DNA of 64,000 nt from Pseudomonadota bacterium. Lineage in GTDB: Bacteria > Pseudomonadota > Alphaproteobacteria > Rhizobiales > Devosiaceae. The position numbers and the translations under genes are program-made. Of this stretch, positions 37,512 to 47,836 are shown piece by piece. The stretch is taken from assembly GCA_023431205.1 (NCBI GenBank), contig JAEYXQ010000160.1, positions 117,078-181,077 on the forward strand, in the 5' to 3' direction. A model generated the notes under the pieces. That model made no database searches, had not been told where the DNA came from, and was given only the letters and a program-made list of their open reading frames with translations. How positions within the stretch are numbered: position 1 is the stretch's first letter; every line of letters begins with the position of its first letter.

Positions 37512-38333
37512 ATGAGCACCGCCATGCAGCCCTCTCGCGACATTTCCCGGCTGATCGAGATCATGGCGCGCCTGCGTGATCCGAATGGAGGCTGCCCCTG
37601 GGATCTGGAGCAGAATTTCGAGACCATCCGTCACTACACAATAGAGGAAGCCTACGAGGTTTCCGATGCCATTGAACGTGGCGACATGGGCGACCTCCGC
37701 GAGGAACTGGGCGATCTGTTGTTGCAGCCCATCTACCACGCGCAGATGGCCAGCGAAGCCGGTCACTTCGACATCGGTGACGTGATATTTGCCATCACCA
37801 GCAAACTGATACGCCGCCACCCACACGTATTCGGTGAGGTGGAAGCCGGCTCTTCCGAGGCATCCGAGCGCCGGTGGGAAGCGATCAAGGCCGAGGAGCG
37901 CGCCGCCAAGGCGGTCCGTCAAGGCAACGACACCCCTTCACTGCTGGACGACGTGCCACAAGCCCTGCCCGCCCTAGCGCGTGCCGAGAAGCTGACCAAG
38001 CGGGCCGCCAAGGTCGGGTTCGACTGGCCTGATTTCACCGCCGTCAGGGCAAAGGTCGAGGAAGAACTTGAGGAAGTCGCCGTGGCGGCGAGCGAGGGCG
38101 ACCATGCTGCGGTCCAGGAGGAAATCGGCGACCTGCTGTTTGCGGTGGCGAACCTCGCGCGCAAGGCGGGCGTCGACGCAGAGGCAGCGCTCCGGGATGC
38201 CAATGCCAAGTTCACCCGGCGCTTCCACTATGTCGAGGAGCGCTGCCGTGAGGACGGCATCGAGCCGAAGGATGCCGGCCTCGAGCGACTGGACGGATAT
38301 TGGAACGAGATACGCCGCGCCGACAAACCCTGA
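37512..38333 (+). CDS. mazG: Nucleoside triphosphate pyrophosphohydrolase
   Basis: Hydrolyses NTPs, including non-canonical ones, to NMP and pyrophosphate. The 273-residue product has two MazG repeats, each with the EExxE...ExxD metal motif: IEEAYEVSDAI...LREELGDLLLQ (about 44-75) and VEEELEEVAVAA...VQEEIGDLLFAVANLA (about 180-216). It begins LIEIMARLRDPNGGCPWDLEQ, the typical N-terminus. Start ATG at 37512 after an AGG. It converges on hflX with a three-base gap. Confidence 0.94.
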   Translation: MSTAMQPSRDISRLIEIMARLRDPNGGCPWDLEQNFETIRHYTIEEAYEVSDAIERGDMGDLREELGDLLLQPIYHAQMASEAGHFDIGDVIFAITSKLIRRHPHVFGEVEAGSSEASERRWEAIKAEERAAKAVRQGNDTPSLLDDVPQALPALARAEKLTKRAAKVGFDWPDFTAVRAKVEEELEEVAVAASEGDHAAVQEEIGDLLFAVANLARKAGVDAEAALRDANAKFTRRFHYVEERCREDGIEPKDAGLERLDGYWNEIRRADKP

Positions 38334-38336
38334 CCG

Positions 38337-39686
38337 TTATTGATCGGGATTGTCGATCCGGCCGTTGAAGCGCTCCAGGAACTCGACACGCCGGCGCGGA
38401 TCGATGCGAACCAGGAAGCCGGAGCCCTGCTCTGTCGGCTCCTCGCGTTCGATGATCTCGGCATTGCTGTGAAGCCACCCAATATCGGCGCCGGCACTGT
38501 GCGGCACCGTCACATGGTAGGTGCGCGCCGACTGGCCGAGCGTGGTCTCGATCAGCAGCTTCAGTTTGTCCAGCCCCTGCCCTGTCACCGCTGATACCGG
38601 CACCACTCCGGCGACTTTGCTGGCTGGCAGGAGATTGCCCAGGGCTCCGTCGGGCAGCAGGTCGACCTTGTTCCAGACTTCGATGATCGGCGTCGTGTCG
38701 GGTGAGATACCGAGATCGTCCAGGACGGAAAGCACGTCCTGCGCCTGGGCGGCATGATCAGGGTTGGCGATGTCGCGGGCGTGCAGGATCACATCGGCTT
38801 CCAGCACTTCCTCGAGCGTGGCGCGGAACGCTGCCACGAGATCGGTCGGCAGATGCGCGACAAAGCCCACGGTGTCGCTGAGCATGACCTCGCGGCCGTG
38901 AGGCAGCTCCAGCTTGCGGATCGTGGTGTCGAGGGTCGCAAACAGCAGATTCTGGGCGTACACCCCTGCCCCGGTCAAAGCATTGAAAAGGCTCGACTTG
39001 CCGGCATTGGTATAACCCACCAACGCCACAACCGGCATGGCGCTACGCTGCCGGCGCTGCTGCGTGCGGGTCTTGCGGACCTTCTCGAGACGGTTCTCAA
39101 GCAGAACGATCCGTTCGGTGAGCTGGCGGCGATCGCTTTCGATCTGGGTCTCCCCGGGGCCGCCCATGAATCCGAGGCCGCCGGTACCGCGCTGGCGCTC
39201 CAGGTGCGTCCAGGATCGCACCAAGCGGCTTTTCTGGTAGTTCAGGTGGGCAAGTTCAACCTGCAGCACGCCCTCGCGGGTCGCAGCTCGCTCACCGAAG
39301 ATTTCGAGGATCAGACCGGTGCGGTCGAGCACCTTGGCGCCGGTTTCCCGCTCGAGGTTACGCTGCTGGATCGGGCTCAGGGCGGCGTCGACCAGCAGCA
39401 GATCGATGTGTTCGTCCTTGACCCGATGAGCCAGCGTCTCGACATGCCCGCCGCCAATGAAGGTGGCTGGCTTGATCTCGCGCACGCGCACGATCTCGGA
39501 CGAGACGATTTCGAGCTTGATCGCTTCCGCCAGGCCTTCGAACTCAGCCTTGCGGGCTTCGATTTCGTGGGTGACCTGCTGGCCCCGGACATCCGGAACC
39601 ACCAATGCTACCCTGGTAGGCTGCTCGCGCCGATCAATGAAGCGGGGGCCGCCGGGGGCGTCCTCGCCCTCTTCAATATCCGTCAT
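38337..39686 (-). CDS. hflX: Ribosome-associated GTPase HflX
   Basis: GTPase that binds the 50S subunit and rescues stalled or heat-damaged ribosomes in characterised members. The 449 residues have the N-terminal HflX domain (about 20-190, with FIGGGHVETLA and the glycine-rich GTGGLGFMGGPGETQIESDRR), then the G domain: G1 GYTNAGKSSLFNAL, G3 DTVGFVAHLP, G4 NKVD. It lies seven bases after hfq, the classical hfq-hflX pairing. Confidence 0.95.
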   Translation of the reverse strand: MTDIEEGEDAPGGPRFIDRREQPTRVALVVPDVRGQQVTHEIEARKAEFEGLAEAIKLEIVSSEIVRVREIKPATFIGGGHVETLAHRVKDEHIDLLLVDAALSPIQQRNLERETGAKVLDRTGLILEIFGERAATREGVLQVELAHLNYQKSRLVRSWTHLERQRGTGGLGFMGGPGETQIESDRRQLTERIVLLENRLEKVRKTRTQQRRQRSAMPVVALVGYTNAGKSSLFNALTGAGVYAQNLLFATLDTTIRKLELPHGREVMLSDTVGFVAHLPTDLVAAFRATLEEVLEADVILHARDIANPDHAAQAQDVLSVLDDLGISPDTTPIIEVWNKVDLLPDGALGNLLPASKVAGVVPVSAVTGQGLDKLKLLIETTLGQSARTYHVTVPHSAGADIGWLHSNAEIIEREEPTEQGSGFLVRIDPRRRVEFLERFNGRIDNPDQ

Positions 39687-39692
39687 GCGCCA

Positions 39693-39941
39693 TCAGTCGT
39701 CGTGGTTGCCTTCCGGATCGAAGAGCTGGATCGGCGCACCGGGCATGATGGTCGAAATCGCGTGCTTGTAGACCAGTTGCGACTGCGCATCGCGACGCAG
39801 CAGCAGGCAGAAGTTGTCGAACCAGGTAATCACCCCCTGAAGCTTGACCCCGTTGACCAGGAAGATGGTGACCGGGACTTTCTGCTTGCGGACGTGGTTG
39901 AGGAAGGCATCCTGCAAGTTCTGTTGTTTTTCGCTGGGCAT
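39693..39941 (-). CDS. hfq: RNA chaperone Hfq
   Basis: Hexameric Sm-like protein that pairs small RNAs with mRNAs. The 82 residues contain Sm1 ([21 protein letters not shown]) and Sm2 ([12 protein letters not shown]) with the conserved N-terminal QNLQDAFLN and the uridine-binding KH of YKHA. The length and short C-terminal tail ([10 protein letters not shown]) are normal for Alphaproteobacteria. A 185-base gap separates it from ntrX upstream; relatives often have trkA or another gene there, but none is present. Confidence 0.97.
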   Translation of the reverse strand: MPSEKQQNLQDAFLNHVRKQKVPVTIFLVNGVKLQGVITWFDNFCLLLRRDAQSQLVYKHAISTIMPGAPIQLFDPEGNHDD

Positions 39942-40107
39942 TCAGGCCTCTTTTCGCGCGGCATTTGTTTGTCGCTGTCATCGTTACGGGCCAGCAATTG
40001 GGCACGGGGACTGCCGCCAGTCCCTCCCCTCTGGCAATGTGCTCAACGCACAACTTACTATGGCACGGTTCCCGTGGGTCTGCATACCCGCGCCAGTCGC
40101 ATGGCAC

Positions 40108-40124
40108 CTCCGTTTTGGACGGAG
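40108..40124. other. Hairpin just downstream of ntrX
   Basis: CTCCGT / ACGGAG form a perfect six-base stem with the loop TTTGG, three bases after the ntrX stop codon. There is no T-run, so it is a weak terminator candidate between ntrX and hfq. Confidence 0.35.
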
Positions 40125-40126
40125 CC

Positions 40127-41512
40127 TCACAGACCCAGCGACTTGATCTTGCGGTGCAGCGCACTCCGCTCCATTCCAACGAACTCCGCAGTCTTGGAAA
40201 TGTTGCCACCGAAGCGTTCGATCTGTGCCAGCAGATATTGCCGCTCGAACACCTCGCGGGCCTCGCGCAGGGGCAGACTCATCAGGTGGGCGGAAGCGTC
40301 GGTATCACCGACCGTTGGGAGCACCTCGCCAATGTCGGGCGGCAGCATCGCTGCAGTGATAACGCCATTCTCCGGGTGCTGATCCTTCATCAGGATCAAC
40401 AGCCGCTCGATCGAATTCCGCAACTGCCTGGCATTGCCGGGCCATTCCTGAGCCTGCAGCACCGCGATCGCGTCGTCACCGACAGTGTAGCGCTGCAGGT
40501 TGTGCATCCGGCAGATCTGCTCGATGAAGACGGACACCAGCGGCGGCACATCTTCCCGCCGCTCCCGCAGCGACGTGAGTTGCACCGGTACGATGGCCAG
40601 CCGATGAAACAGGTCGGACCGGAACTCGCCACTTTCGATCAGGCCGGCGACGTTTTGGGAACTCGCCGAGATGATGCGCACATCGATGGGGACCGCCTGC
40701 GTCCCGCCGACGCGGTGGAAGCGATTCTCGACCAGGGTTCGCAGCAGCGCCGACTGCGTTGCCGGTGGTAGGGTCGAGACCTCGGACAGGTAGAGCGTCC
40801 CCCCGTGAGCTTTCTCCAGTGCGCCGACCTCGACCTTCAACAGGCCCGTCTTGCTGTCGCGGGACTCACGCCCGAACAGCACAACCGGAACCTCGTCGGG
40901 TGCGTAGAGAGAGGCGTTGATCTCGATGAACGGCGCGTCGGCGCGAGGGCTGCGCTGATGCAGCAGGCGGGCCACCAACCCCTTCCCCGTTCCGGATGCG
41001 CCCGAGATGAAGATGCGGGAGTTGGTCCCCGCCGACTTCTCGATGATGGCACGTACCTGCTGGGTGGCCGGCGAAGTGCCGACCATTTCGGCAGTCTTGG
41101 TGATCGAGCGCTCCTTGAGCTCTGCCACCTCGTTGCGCAGCCGCGTGGCCTCCATCGCCCGCTGGGTGATGTGGAGGAGGCGGTCGATCTTGAACGGCTT
41201 CTCGATATAGTCGTAGGCGCCGCGCTTGATCGCCGAGACTGCCGTCTCGACATTGCCGTGCCCCGAGATCATCACCACCGGCATGTCGGGATGCTGGCTC
41301 TGGAAGACGTCGAGCAGTTGCAGGCCGTCCAGTCGCGAGCCCTGCATCCAGATGTCGAGGAACACCAGGCTTGGCCGCCGACGGGCGATCTCGTTGAGGC
41401 CGCTGTCGGCGTCATGGGCCTGCCGCGCCTCATAGCCCTCGTCCTCGAGGATGCCGGCAATGAGGTCGCGGATATCGTCTTCGTCGTCGATGATCAGGAT
41501 ATCGAGTGCCAT
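40127..41512 (-). CDS. ntrX: Nitrogen response regulator NtrX
   Basis: Two-component regulator partnered with NtrY, involved in nitrogen and redox control in related bacteria. The 461 residues have a receiver domain (phospho-Asp in SLVFLDIWMQGSRLDGLQLL), an AAA+ domain and a Fis-type helix-turn-helix (NISKTAEFVGMERSALHRKIKSLGL). The sigma-54 contact loop GAFTGA is absent, as usual for NtrX. Here the Walker A loop reads GASGTGKGL, and Walker B reads GGTLYLSEVS, with serine for the aspartate (LDE in relatives), so ATP hydrolysis is doubtful. One base separates it from ntrY. Confidence 0.94.
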   Translation of the reverse strand: MALDILIIDDEDDIRDLIAGILEDEGYEARQAHDADSGLNEIARRRPSLVFLDIWMQGSRLDGLQLLDVFQSQHPDMPVVMISGHGNVETAVSAIKRGAYDYIEKPFKIDRLLHITQRAMEATRLRNEVAELKERSITKTAEMVGTSPATQQVRAIIEKSAGTNSRIFISGASGTGKGLVARLLHQRSPRADAPFIEINASLYAPDEVPVVLFGRESRDSKTGLLKVEVGALEKAHGGTLYLSEVSTLPPATQSALLRTLVENRFHRVGGTQAVPIDVRIISASSQNVAGLIESGEFRSDLFHRLAIVPVQLTSLRERREDVPPLVSVFIEQICRMHNLQRYTVGDDAIAVLQAQEWPGNARQLRNSIERLLILMKDQHPENGVITAAMLPPDIGEVLPTVGDTDASAHLMSLPLREAREVFERQYLLAQIERFGGNISKTAEFVGMERSALHRKIKSLGL

Positions 41513-41513
41513 A

Positions 41514-43838
41514 TTATGTGTTCACCGCGGTTGATAACTGCGGCTCCTCTTGTGGCCTGGTCTGAGCTGTCTGTTCCCTGTCGGGGCTTGCCAGTTCCGG
41601 CGCCTGCAGGGGTAGCGTGAAGGTCACGCACGCGCCAACGCGGCCCGTCGCATCCGGTTCGGCATCGATCAGTTCGACGATGCCGCCGTGCTGCTCGATG
41701 ATCTTGGCGACAATGGCGAGGCCCAGCCCCGTCCCCTTCTCGCGTGTGGTCATATAGGGCTCCAGCAGGCGCTGCCGATTGTCCTGCGGCCAGCCCTTGC
41801 CGTTGTCCGAAACGGACACTCGTGCATGGCTTCCTTCGACATGAGCTTCCACTGTGATTGTGGGCTGCCAGTCCTCGGAAAGCGATATGCCCTCAAACGC
41901 TTCCACCGCGTTCTTGATGAGGTTGGTCAAGGTCTGAGCGATCAGCCGACTGTCAAACCAGGCGTAGACCGAGTCGTCCGGCAGTTCCGTGTTGATGGTG
42001 ATCTCGGGGAGCCGGACGCTTTCCAGGAACACTGCCTGGCGGACGGTGTCCGAGAGGTCGGCCTTTTCCGGTGACGCTTCCGGCATGCGCGCGAAAGCGG
42101 AGAACTCATCAACCATGCGGCCGATGTCGCCAACCTGCCGGACGATGGTGTTGATGCACTTGTCGAAGACGTCACGGTCATCCTCAAGCTTGCTGCCATA
42201 GCGACGGCGCAGGCGCTCGGCCGAGAGCTGGATCGGGGTCAGCGGGTTCTTGATCTCATGGGCGATGCGACGCGCCACGTCAGCCCAGGCACTGGTGCGC
42301 TGTGCCGACTCCAGGTCCGTGATATCGTCGAAGGTGAGGACATACCCCTTGGACTCGGCGATCGACCCCTCGCGGGTGAGTTGGACCTGATAGGTGCGCC
42401 GGTCCGTCTCGTTGCCGAGCTGGATGTGGTCGCGGACCTGGCCGCGGCGGGCGGAGCGGGCCTTTTCCAGCGTCGGAGCCAGCAGCGGCATCACCGTGTC
42501 GATCCGCTCGCCCATCAATTCGATTTCGGTGCGGCCGAGCATCTGACAGGCGCGGGCATTGACCAGCGTCACGGCGCCAAAAGGGTCGAGACCGATGATG
42601 CCCGCCGACACACCCTCCACCACCGCCTCCGTGAATTGGCGGCGCTTCTCGTTCATTTCGTTGGCGGTCAGCAACTCTTCGCGTTGCGATTTCAACTGCT
42701 GGGCCATGCGGTTGAAGCCGTTCGAGAGGTCGCGCAGGTCACCCCTGCCCTCCTGTACCGGCACCTGTACATCGAGGTCGCCGCGGCTGATCCGTGAAGA
42801 CGCGATCATGAGATTGCGGATGGGGTCGACGAAGCGGTTGGCGAGGGCGATACCGACCCAGAGGGCTGCCAGCAGCAACACCACCGCCAGGCCGATATAC
42901 ATGATGGTAAAGGTGATCTGGAACACCAGCCGGCTCGAGGCATATTCCCGGTACTCGGTGATGTTCTCGTCCGTGAGCCGCATGTACTGCAGCACCTCGG
43001 CGTCCACCGGTCGCGCCACGAACAGGTATACGTCCTCATAGCCGCGCGGCTTGGACACTGCTCCGACGAGGTTGGTTGAACCAGGCGACAGGAACGCGGG
43101 GCTGCCTTCGCTCACCACGTCTATGACGCCTTCGGGCAAACGCGGGAATGCGCCCTGCGCATTGATCTGGGCGCGCATAAGCGTTTCGCCACTGGCGTTC
43201 ACAAGTGAGGTGAAGGGCAACGAGCGGGTGACCGCGAGCGCGGTCAGGATGCGGGCAAAGCGGTCCGGGTCCTCCTCATAGATGCTGCGGGCCTGCTCCA
43301 TCTCCTCGGTGACCCAGATGATGTCGTCCCGGAGCACTTGGGCGTGTTCGTTCATGTAGGAGCGGGCGACCAGTCGCGAACTCTCCACCATGGCCCGCGT
43401 GCGCTCGGAGAACCACTGATCGAGCCCCTGGTTGAGCGAGATCGACGCCACAACCGCAACGAGGACGGCGGGGATGGCGGCAACAAGCGCGAACATGGTG
43501 ACCATGCGCACCTGCATGCCAGCCCCGGGGTTGCGGCGCAGTCGCGCCTGCACCAGCAGTGCCGCCTCGGTCACCACCAGGGCAATCATCAGCAGGACCA
43601 GCACGCCCGTGACGATCCAGATGATCGTCCAGACGCCCGGGGATGGCTCGATATTGGTGGTCCCCGACAGGATCAGGAACGACACCGACGACATCAGCAC
43701 CGAAGCGAGAACGACAATCAGGCCGAGGATGCGGAGCGCACGGTGACCACTGCCGCCGAACAGCGGCGCTCGTTGCGGGCGCGATGCCCCACTGAGCGCG
43801 GGCAGCGCGTCCATGGTTGTCGTGGCCGTCTCGTCCAT
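41514..43838 (-). CDS. ntrY: Nitrogen sensor histidine kinase NtrY
   Basis: Membrane sensor kinase of the NtrYX pair. From the ATG at 43838 (774 residues), the N-terminus has three close membrane helices (ALRILGLIVVLASVLMSSVSFLIL; WTIIWIVTGVLVLLMIALVV; VTMFALVAAIPAVLVAVVAS) and, after a periplasmic region of about 175 residues, a fourth. A HAMP domain (NRFVDPIRNLMIASSRISRGDLDVQV), a PAS domain, the H-box [21 protein letters not shown], and the ATPase boxes NLIKNAVEA, DNGKGW and GTGLGLAIV follow. The longer open frame to 43928 adds a non-family lead and is rejected. Confidence 0.95.
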   Translation of the reverse strand: MDETATTTMDALPALSGASRPQRAPLFGGSGHRALRILGLIVVLASVLMSSVSFLILSGTTNIEPSPGVWTIIWIVTGVLVLLMIALVVTEAALLVQARLRRNPGAGMQVRMVTMFALVAAIPAVLVAVVASISLNQGLDQWFSERTRAMVESSRLVARSYMNEHAQVLRDDIIWVTEEMEQARSIYEEDPDRFARILTALAVTRSLPFTSLVNASGETLMRAQINAQGAFPRLPEGVIDVVSEGSPAFLSPGSTNLVGAVSKPRGYEDVYLFVARPVDAEVLQYMRLTDENITEYREYASSRLVFQITFTIMYIGLAVVLLLAALWVGIALANRFVDPIRNLMIASSRISRGDLDVQVPVQEGRGDLRDLSNGFNRMAQQLKSQREELLTANEMNEKRRQFTEAVVEGVSAGIIGLDPFGAVTLVNARACQMLGRTEIELMGERIDTVMPLLAPTLEKARSARRGQVRDHIQLGNETDRRTYQVQLTREGSIAESKGYVLTFDDITDLESAQRTSAWADVARRIAHEIKNPLTPIQLSAERLRRRYGSKLEDDRDVFDKCINTIVRQVGDIGRMVDEFSAFARMPEASPEKADLSDTVRQAVFLESVRLPEITINTELPDDSVYAWFDSRLIAQTLTNLIKNAVEAFEGISLSEDWQPTITVEAHVEGSHARVSVSDNGKGWPQDNRQRLLEPYMTTREKGTGLGLAIVAKIIEQHGGIVELIDAEPDATGRVGACVTFTLPLQAPELASPDREQTAQTRPQEEPQLSTAVNT

Positions 43839-44004
43839 AAAGTGCCCTAGCTCTCCCTTCCGCCGGAAAGGCAGAGCCTGTCCCAATTCGCAGGACCCTT
43901 CAAGACAAATGTTGCCAAAATGTGACACTGGTTATACCGGCCGGGGATAAGCCCGATGATCGGTCCGCTGGACAACGCCCGCAGGTGTTTGCCCAGAACC
44001 TGGT

Positions 44005-44049
44005 GCACCTCGTCGGGCGCTGCACCTCGTCGGGCGCTGCACCTCATCG
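44005..44049. repeat. Short tandem repeat, 17-bp unit
   Basis: GCACCTCGTCGGGCGCT occurs twice without spacing (44005-44021 and 44022-44038), and a third partial copy begins at 44039 (GCACCTCATCG). It lies in the 271-base gap between ntrC and ntrY, which has no gene and must carry the ntrYX promoter. Confidence 0.8.
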
Positions 44050-44109
44050 CAGCGGGCCCGACGCTGGCGCCCGGCGAACCCCGCACTCTTCGGGAACTGT
44101 GGGCGTTCC

Positions 44110-45555
44110 CTAGTTGCGACGGCTATGCTTGACGATCTCGATGCTGTGCGTGCGGATCTTCTTTCGCAGCGTGTTGCGGTTGAGTCCAAGCAGGTCGGCG
44201 GCGCGTATCTGATTGCCGCCGCAGGCATTGAGGGCCATCGCGATCAGGGGCGCCTCCACCTTGTCGATAACTCTCTGATAGAGTCCCGCCGGCGGCAGGT
44301 TGGGCTCGTACTCGCGGAGCAGTTGGCCGACATGGGTCTCCACAGCCACCGACACGTCAACAGGTCCATCAACACCGGTGGTGGCGGTACGATCGGCGAT
44401 GTTGAGTTCGTTCTGGACGATTTCCGCCGAGATCAACTCATCGGCATACAGCGCCGAGAGGCGCCGAACCAGGTTCTCGAGTTCCCGAATGTTACCTGGC
44501 CAGTTGTAGTTCTGCATGAGCCGGATCGCTTCGGGCGACACGGACTTCGGAGGCTCTCCCTCCCGCTGGGCGGCATTGAGGAAGTGCTGCACAAGGTCAG
44601 CGACGTCATCGATGCGCTCCCGCAACGGCGGCAGGCGGATGGGCACAACGTTCAGGCGATAGAACAGGTCTTCGCGGAACAGGCCCTGCCGGATCATCTG
44701 GCTGAGGTCGCGATGTGTAGCAGCCACGATGCGGACATTGGTCTTGATGGGGTTCCGCCCACCGACCATCGTGTACTCGCCTTCCTGGAGCACGCGCAGC
44801 AGGCGGGTTTGTGCGTCCATCGGCATGTCGCCAATTTCGTCGAGGAACAGCGTGCCCCCCTCAGCCTGCTCGAAGCGGCCCGAGGAGCGGGTGTTGGCTC
44901 CCGTGAATGCCCCCTTTTCGTGGCCGAACAGTTCAGCCTCGATCAGGTCGCGCGGGATTGCGGCCATGTTGATCGCCACGAACGGGCCGTTGCGGCGCTT
45001 GCCGAAGTCGTGCAGCGCCCGCGCCACCAGTTCCTTGCCGGTGCCGCTCTCGCCGGTGATCATCACCGTCAGGTCGGTTTGCATCAGCCGCGCCAGCGCA
45101 CGGTAAATGTCCTGCATCGCGGTGGAACGGCCGACCAGCGGCATGGTCTCGCCCGGCTCTTCTGCCTTGCGCTCGGCCGCTGTCGGCTTCTTGGCGTCAG
45201 CCAGGGCCCGAGACACGACCGACAACACCTCGGTGATGTCGAAGGGCTTGGGCAGATACTCATAGGCGCCGACCTCGGATGCCCGGATGGCAGTCATGAA
45301 CGTGTTCTGCGCGCTCATGACGATCATCGGCAGGTCGGGCCGAAGCTTCTTGATCTTCGGCATCACCTCGAAGGCATTGCCATCCGGCATGGCCACATCG
45401 GTGATGAGGATGTCGCCCTCGCCGCGGCTGACCCAGTTCCACATGGTGGAGATATTGCCCGTGGGACGGACCTCGTATCCGGCGCGTGTCAGCGCCTGGT
45501 TCAGCACCATGCGGATAGCGGCGTCGTCATCGGCGAGAAGGACGACGTGGCTCAT
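44110..45555 (-). CDS. ntrC: Nitrogen regulation response regulator NtrC (sigma-54 activator)
   Basis: Activates sigma-54 promoters under nitrogen limitation. The 481 residues include the receiver domain ([12 protein letters not shown]; phospho-Asp in [15 protein letters not shown]), the AAA+ domain with Walker [16 protein letters not shown], intact sigma-54 loop [10 protein letters not shown], Walker [14 protein letters not shown], and a Fis-type helix-turn-helix ([20 protein letters not shown]). In contrast to NtrX, all catalytic motifs are present. ATG at 45555 overlaps the ntrB stop by four bases. Confidence 0.97.
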   Translation of the reverse strand: MSHVVLLADDDAAIRMVLNQALTRAGYEVRPTGNISTMWNWVSRGEGDILITDVAMPDGNAFEVMPKIKKLRPDLPMIVMSAQNTFMTAIRASEVGAYEYLPKPFDITEVLSVVSRALADAKKPTAAERKAEEPGETMPLVGRSTAMQDIYRALARLMQTDLTVMITGESGTGKELVARALHDFGKRRNGPFVAINMAAIPRDLIEAELFGHEKGAFTGANTRSSGRFEQAEGGTLFLDEIGDMPMDAQTRLLRVLQEGEYTMVGGRNPIKTNVRIVAATHRDLSQMIRQGLFREDLFYRLNVVPIRLPPLRERIDDVADLVQHFLNAAQREGEPPKSVSPEAIRLMQNYNWPGNIRELENLVRRLSALYADELISAEIVQNELNIADRTATTGVDGPVDVSVAVETHVGQLLREYEPNLPPAGLYQRVIDKVEAPLIAMALNACGGNQIRAADLLGLNRNTLRKKIRTHSIEIVKHSRRN

Positions 45556-46685
45556 TTGGCGATTCCCTCGTTACGCGTGAAATTGCCGCTGGCGACCGGC
45601 AGCAGGATACGGAAACGGGTGCGGCCCGGGCGGCTCTCGCAATCGATGACACCGCCGTGGTCGCCGACGATCTTGGCGACCAGCGCCAGTCCGAGGCCAG
45701 ACCCGTTGGTCTTGGTCGTGACGAACGGATCAAACAGGAACGGCATGATGTCGGACGGGACACCCGGGCCGTTGTCCTCGATGACGATCTCGAGCGGCAG
45801 CGAAATACGCTCTGACACCCCGGTAACGCTGATGCGGATGCCCGGCCGGAAAGCAGTGGTGATGCGGATCTCGGGTTTCTGCGTCCGCTCCAGTGCTTCG
45901 GCGGCGTTCTTCACCAGGTTCAGGAACACCTGGATCAGCTGATCACGGTTGCCGAACACCGGCGGTAGCGACGGGTCGTACTCTTCGGAAAAGCCGATGC
46001 CGCGCGCGACGCCGTTGCGCGCAAGCAGCTTCACCCGATCAAGGACCACGTGGATATTGATGGGCTCGCGCTCCAGCGGGCGCTCGTCGCCGAACACCTC
46101 AACCCGATCGATCAGCGTCACGATCCGGTCCGTCTCCTCCCGGATCAACCGTGCCAGCGGGATCTCGTCCGCAGAAACGGTCTGTTCCAGCAGTTGCGCG
46201 GCACCGCGGATACCGGAGAGCGGGTTCTTGATCTCGTGCGCCAACATCGAGGCGAGGCCGGTCACCGAGCGCGCCGCGCCACGGGACACCATCTGGCGAT
46301 CGATCTTGTCGGCCATGGTGCGCTCCTGGATCAGCAGCGCGATGCGGCCGTCGCTGTCCGAAAGCGGACTGGCAAACACGTCCGCCACACGCTCATCGCC
46401 GAACCGCGACGATCCGACCCTGACGCGATATTCGGTCATGGGCGCGCGGCGCTGGGCCACGGTTTCCACCAGCGAGATGATGGGCGAACCGAAGGCGATG
46501 AGGTCATCCAGCCGCTGCCGCGTCAGCACGCTCAGTGAGGCGCCGAAAAAGGCTTCGGCTGCGTAGTTCACGAACACGATCTGCCGATCGTCCGTGCACA
46601 CGATGATCGGCTGCGGCAAGGCCTGCAGCACGGCCGTCGACGGCGTCGGTTGGGTCATTTGGTCTGCCGATGCCGCAGCTGTCAT
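45552..46685 (-). CDS. ntrB: Nitrogen regulation sensor kinase NtrB
   Basis: Soluble histidine kinase/phosphatase that controls NtrC and normally takes its signal from PII proteins. The 377 residues have a PAS domain at about 20-130 ([23 protein letters not shown]), the H-box [22 protein letters not shown] (about 149-170), and ATPase boxes [18 protein letters not shown] and [13 protein letters not shown]. No membrane helix. Overlaps dusB and ntrC by four bases on each side, making a dusB-ntrB-ntrC operon. Confidence 0.96.
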   Translation of the reverse strand: MTAAASADQMTQPTPSTAVLQALPQPIIVCTDDRQIVFVNYAAEAFFGASLSVLTRQRLDDLIAFGSPIISLVETVAQRRAPMTEYRVRVGSSRFGDERVADVFASPLSDSDGRIALLIQERTMADKIDRQMVSRGAARSVTGLASMLAHEIKNPLSGIRGAAQLLEQTVSADEIPLARLIREETDRIVTLIDRVEVFGDERPLEREPINIHVVLDRVKLLARNGVARGIGFSEEYDPSLPPVFGNRDQLIQVFLNLVKNAAEALERTQKPEIRITTAFRPGIRISVTGVSERISLPLEIVIEDNGPGVPSDIMPFLFDPFVTTKTNGSGLGLALVAKIVGDHGGVIDCESRPGRTRFRILLPVASGNFTRNEGIAK

Positions 46686-47689
46686 GCTGCCTTCCTCCAG
46701 TTACCGAACAGCGTGCCGATCAACTCCAGCACCGCGGCCGGAGAGTCGTTGTCCAGCAGTGACTTGCGCGTCGGCTTGTCCAGGTCCAGTCCGGCAGCTT
46801 CGGCATACCAGTCGAGGTGCTTGCGGGCGGCCCGCAACCCGACGCTGGTGCCGTATTCGACCAGCATGTCCTCGTAGTGCTCCGCGATCAGCTCGGCGAG
46901 CGCCCTGCCCTGCGGCGCTGCCGGCTCGGGCGTGCCTGCCAGAGCCGCCCCGATCTGCCCAACCACCCAGGGCCGGCCATGAGAGCCGCGGCCCATCATC
47001 ACCGCGGCAGCGCCGGATTCAGAAAGTGCCGCCCGGGCAGAAGACTGATCGGTGATATCGCCGTTGACGACCACCGGCACGTCCACCGCCTCGACGACCG
47101 CGCGAATCAGATTCCACCGCGCGGTGCCTTTGTAGAATTGCTGCCGAGTGCGCCCGTGCACGGTGATCATCCGGGCCCCGGCGTCCACAGCACGCCTGGC
47201 CATGTCGGGGGCATTGAGGCTGTCGTCGTCCCAACCAAGTCGCATCTTCACCGTCACCGGCAGAGGGGTCGCCGATGCCACGGCTTCCACGAGCCGCACC
47301 GCCTGGTCCGGTACGCGCATCAGCGCCGAGCCCGCAAAGCCGTTCGTCACGCGCTTGGCGGGGCAGCCGAAATTGATGTCGATGATGTCGGCGCCGGCCT
47401 CGTAGGCAAGACGTGCCCCTTCTGCCATCCACTCTGCCTCGCAGCCGGCGAGTTGCACCATGTGCGGCAGCCGGTCGGGGCGGCCGAGCTTACGCACCAT
47501 GTCGGCATGGCCGGTGCTGAGGGCATTGCTGGCGATCATCTCCGACACCACCATTCCGGCGCCGAAACGTTCGGCCAGCCTGCGAAACGGGCGGTCGGTG
47601 ATGCCAGCCATGGGCGCCAGGATGGCGTTGTTGGCTAGGGAGTGGCTTCCGATGCTCAACTGGCGGGCAGGGGGTGGAGGTGACTGCAT
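46682..47689 (-). CDS. dusB: tRNA-dihydrouridine synthase DusB (NifR3)
   Basis: FMN enzyme that reduces uridines in tRNA. The 335-residue TIM barrel has [32 protein letters not shown] (with the catalytic Cys), [25 protein letters not shown] and NGDI, plus [10 protein letters not shown]. It precedes ntrB with a four-base overlap, the arrangement for which the name nifR3 was first used. A TTGACT hexamer on the minus strand at about 47740 could be a -35 box; no -10 box is clear. Confidence 0.95.
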   Translation of the reverse strand: MQSPPPPARQLSIGSHSLANNAILAPMAGITDRPFRRLAERFGAGMVVSEMIASNALSTGHADMVRKLGRPDRLPHMVQLAGCEAEWMAEGARLAYEAGADIIDINFGCPAKRVTNGFAGSALMRVPDQAVRLVEAVASATPLPVTVKMRLGWDDDSLNAPDMARRAVDAGARMITVHGRTRQQFYKGTARWNLIRAVVEAVDVPVVVNGDITDQSSARAALSESGAAAVMMGRGSHGRPWVVGQIGAALAGTPEPAAPQGRALAELIAEHYEDMLVEYGTSVGLRAARKHLDWYAEAAGLDLDKPTRKSLLDNDSPAAVLELIGTLFGNWRKAA

Positions 47690-47836
47690 CAGATTTGTTC
47701 AGGCCACTGCTTTTGCCCGCACAATAGTCAAAACGCCCTGTCGCGCAACTGCTTTGCGCGCGTGACCGATGCGTCGGCTGCCTTGCACTTGCCGCATAGC
47801 TTGTGCCCCGCTAGACCAGCCTGAGGTGTCATTTCA

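Noticed and set aside
44005..44049. CRISPR-like repeat
   Set aside because: The units are directly adjacent without spacers, and no cas genes are present.
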